Both the position numbers and the translations under genes were made by a program. A stretch of 64,000 nt of DNA from positions 3,658,001-3,722,000 of the forward strand of contig JABWDB010000004.1 in assembly GCA_019614645.1 (NCBI GenBank), in the 5' to 3' direction. This document shows positions 60,901 to 64,000 of the stretch, piece by piece. The notes beneath the pieces were generated by a model. It had not been told where the DNA came from. It was given only the letters and a program-made list of their open reading frames with translations, and did no database searches. Every line of letters begins with the position of its first letter. The stretch's first letter is position 1. Source of the DNA: Stratiolaelaps scimitus. Its lineage: Eukaryota > Arthropoda > Arachnida > Mesostigmata > Laelapidae.

Positions 60901-63900
60901 CCTATATGTTATAGCCCATGTGCCCTATAAGGGTCGGCCGAACTGAAGCGTGGACATGGGTGTGGGCCACGCAACACGTTTGTACGTAACATCGTTTCGT
61001 CGCCTTCATGCACAGGCATATTATTGCTGCTGTATGTAGAATGTGTTCAACGTTACGTGTGCCGCGTGTCGAAATCGGTTGTACGTGCTATTCACTGAAC
61101 GGATGAATGGATTACCGCCATGGATAGCTAAATTCTCGCCAGCTGACGCACCCAAAGTTCTCAGCATGTAACAAGTGCTTAGCAGTTTGTGTAACTCGCA
61201 GGATGTGGACGGAGGATGTGGACAGGGCGGCTCTTCGTCGGCTCAGAAAATGGTCTCCTGGACAAGCGAATGCCACAAGTGAATATGAGTAAGTCCCTTG
61301 TACGGCGACGTTGCCGCGTCAAGGTCATGACAGACACTCAGCTAGAGCATAGCTTACCGCAGTAGCCAAGGACACAACCTAGATATCGACCAACCGGCAG
61401 TGGCGTATGTTCCAGGTAGCAGGTTTTAGTCCTGCCCTGACACCAGAGAGGTGTGGATTCTCCTCTCGACATTCCTCGAGATTATGTCACCAAACGGATA
61501 AGTACAGAGAAATGTCTGATGCAAGAAGGGCTGGGGGCCTTCAGCCGTAAGCGAAAGTTAAAGATACAGCTGCAGCGCCCACATAACTCTGAGGCCGTGC
61601 TATGCAAACAGTAACGCCACTGCAAAGGCTTGTGATTCTTTGCGAATTCCTGCCCACACAAGCCTAAAAGTAGGTTATACAGATTACAGTTATGTTAAAA
61701 ATACACAACACAACAACGAAACCTGTGTATTATCCCTCGCACGCGACAAGAAGCCTATACCAATCACGGGTCTGGGCCAGCTGTATTTACTTTAAATTTA
61801 TAAATGAATATAGTGTGTGCTGCCTTGCGCATTGAACATTGCGTCTATAAACATCGCCTCTTACGCCGTCATGTTATACGCTCGAAAGCTTGGCATATCA
61901 ACGACAAGATGAACATTGAACGACGGTAGAAAAATTACAACAAATGAGACTCTAACCGTGGGATTGCCAGATCAGTCCATTGTTCGCTGTATCTCAATGA
62001 TGCACAGACGTCAGCGGTCCGGTGTCGCTGAGACGTAAACGAGACGGTCGGTCTGGTTGGACGGCCAGACGAAATCGGACCCAAAATGGGTCTCAGTTGA
62101 CTTGCGATACATTTCGTTTTAGACGAAACTATGACCATGTTCTTACCAATGCTCATAGTTGGTTGATGAGAGAAGCTTTTGTATGCTAGACGTATCTGAT
62201 CCGAAAGCTCGAGAATAAAATGTTCTCCCCGATATAGTATAGAATAGGATAGTGATTCCACTTGTTGAATCGTGTTGTTTATGTATGTTCCAGCGTCCAG
62301 TGTCGATGAAATGCTGTTCGGCTACAAAGACTCCGGTATGGTATTAGAACTTTCACATCTTATTAGGCTACCTAAAAGGCTACTTTGTTGCTCCCTTGTT
62401 GCTACGAGGGAAATGCAAAAGAAAGAACTCGAATCCAGTTAGGCATTTAGGTTTGCCGCATAATGCCATCTGGTTGTCACTCGGTAGCTGTAGCAATTTC
62501 CCCTATATGTCGCGATATAAGAAGGCGAACAAATTTACGTGTACGAATTCACACTGCGTCGTTCACACGTTTGCATTTCACGAGCATACCTCGAATTCGG
62601 AACATGGTGCGAACGATACAAGATGGTCATCATTATTATGCAAATCATATTTGCAGATCGCGGTCTACTGCTCAACCTGCTTGACGAAGCTCTCCAAGTC
62701 TATTAGGTCGTTTTTACCTCGCAACGTTAGAATGAGCAGACTTAACCTGAGGTCGATCGAGATACCCGACGATATTCAACCCTTGGGCGGCTTTGCGATT
62801 TTCACTAGGGGTTCGACTTTTTACGTTTTCTCTCCATCTTCCTCTACCCGCCACAGCAGTGGTACGGAAAAGAAACCAATGGGTTTCTATAACGACAGAA
62901 TCGTTCCACAGCGCCCCTAGTCCTGGTCCTGTTCCTCGTCAACACCCAACACTATATTCTTGCAAGCCATATGTGCGTGATTATGACCGAAGTTATTAGA
63001 AGTTATTCTCTCTCTCATTTTTTCGTCCCAAAGCTACAGCTACAAAATACAGCTATTATTATTCTCTAAGGAATATGTATCCTTGCTTGTTTTCTGAAAT
63101 GCCACTCGAAGGATTAGTCGAAGGATTCGTCGAGGGACGCATGGCATATCGTCTCCAGAACGGTCGGACCCCCCTAGAGAGCTCCGCTGACGTTAACGGC
63201 CGGCGACAGCGGCCATGTACACCCAACTAGTGTCATGCATTCACGATATATGAGATACCAAGGTCGTTATTCCATACAGGTTGGCAAGGAGCGTCTTGGA
63301 GAGGGGCAGAACACAGAATAATGCGGTTTGCTGCCTGCTTGTCTTATTCGAATTCAATAATTAGTACAAATTTGAGTATTCTGCGAGAGTTTATTCCGAA
63401 CGCTGTCACAAAACGCAGCCTGTCGCTATTGCTGGCCAGCTAGCTCACCAGCAAGTAACTCGAGTAGAATCGCACCCATGTACTCGCACATGTCGTCTTT
63501 CTCACGAACAGCCAGCGTCTTACAGCTAATGAATATACTAAATCTCGAATAAAATAGATGACACTCCCTGTAAGAGCGAACGGGAGAGGGTAAGAAATAA
63601 TGAAATCTGCAGACATCCGAGTTATCAGTGGTAGCGTCGTAGAACAGTGAATGTGGCGAGAGATAACGTTTGGGGCTGGGGAGGACCAGCAAGATGGCCG
63701 TTTTTATCACCTAATATATATATATATATATATAGGTCCAAGCAACACAACAAAAGATGATAACATCATGCAGACAACACAAAGAGTAGTACAAGGACGC
63801 GTTTTGGAAAGATTGCGATAGATTAGCGAATTCAACAAGGGCGTTTCGGCCAACGCGTGATCTCTCGCAGATGTTACAAAAACCGAACAAGCAATGACGG

Positions 63901-64000
63901 AGCTGCGAGCGGCGCATGATCATGTTTTGAGCTTTTGTTCGGCGCAGTCAATGCGAAGAGCGTATAAAATCGCTATAACAATATCAATAAGCAGACAAGC
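60901..64000. other. Unassigned DNA
   Basis: A (TA)n tract lies at 63713-63734. A 174-codon plus-strand frame at 62396-62920 has no motif I recognise. No gene is called. Confidence 0.5.

Noticed and set aside
61420..61450. Stem gcagg / cctgc with a 7-base loop resembling a tRNA T arm
   Set aside because: No A box or acceptor stem at the right distance.
62396..62920. 174-codon plus-strand open frame
   Set aside because: No recognisable family; composition does not differ clearly from random translation of this DNA.
1..64000. CRISPR array, operon or prokaryotic defence system
   Set aside because: No regularly spaced direct repeats, no tandem co-directional genes and no ribosome-binding pattern; the repeats present are microsatellites and transposon ends.

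Overview
This window looks like gene-poor nuclear DNA from an animal, most probably an arthropod such as a mite or insect. The inference rests on three things. There are no operons or densely packed long reading frames. About twenty (TA)n tracts and other microsatellites are scattered throughout. Every stretch of recognisable protein homology belongs to a eukaryotic transposable element: Tc1-like, mariner-like or non-LTR retrotransposon (LINE). The species cannot be fixed from the sequence alone.

Layout. Positions 1-15.2 kb hold a LINE 3'-tail remnant (1573-1680), microsatellites and a 57-nt hairpin (9279-9335). From 15.45 to 15.99 kb there is a reverse-transcriptase fragment on the minus strand that still carries its YADD box. 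The 16-30 kb part has GA, TA, CTG and G-rich repeats, a 50-nt hairpin (21576-21625), one member of a dispersed repeat family (around 22228) and one weak exon candidate (29270-29449). A decayed mariner element lies at 30466-31850, directly after a (TA)n tract.

The most structured part is 37.4-45.0 kb. Two dead Tc1-like elements of one family face each other in opposite orientation. The first (37444-38870) keeps a D34E-spaced catalytic pair, and two perfect fold-back palindromes mark its damaged right end. The second (43261-45003) keeps both long terminal inverted repeats with an IR/DR arrangement, but a 5'-truncated LINE is nested inside its transposase. Between them, two further inverted repeats (41511-41615 and 42027-42104) carry (TA)n tracts in their loops. 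From 45 to 64 kb there are more microsatellites, a second LINE 3' tail (53005-53079), two more members of the dispersed repeat (around 50503 and 58329), a coding-like but frame-broken block (55.7-56.2 kb) and a GC-rich patch ending in a CAG/CTG palindrome (60781-60822).

No intact host gene and no new multi-gene system could be supported. The best leads are the palindrome and hairpin cluster at 38.7-42.1 kb, the dispersed repeat family, the two isolated hairpins, and the two or three coding-like stretches that a protein search could settle.
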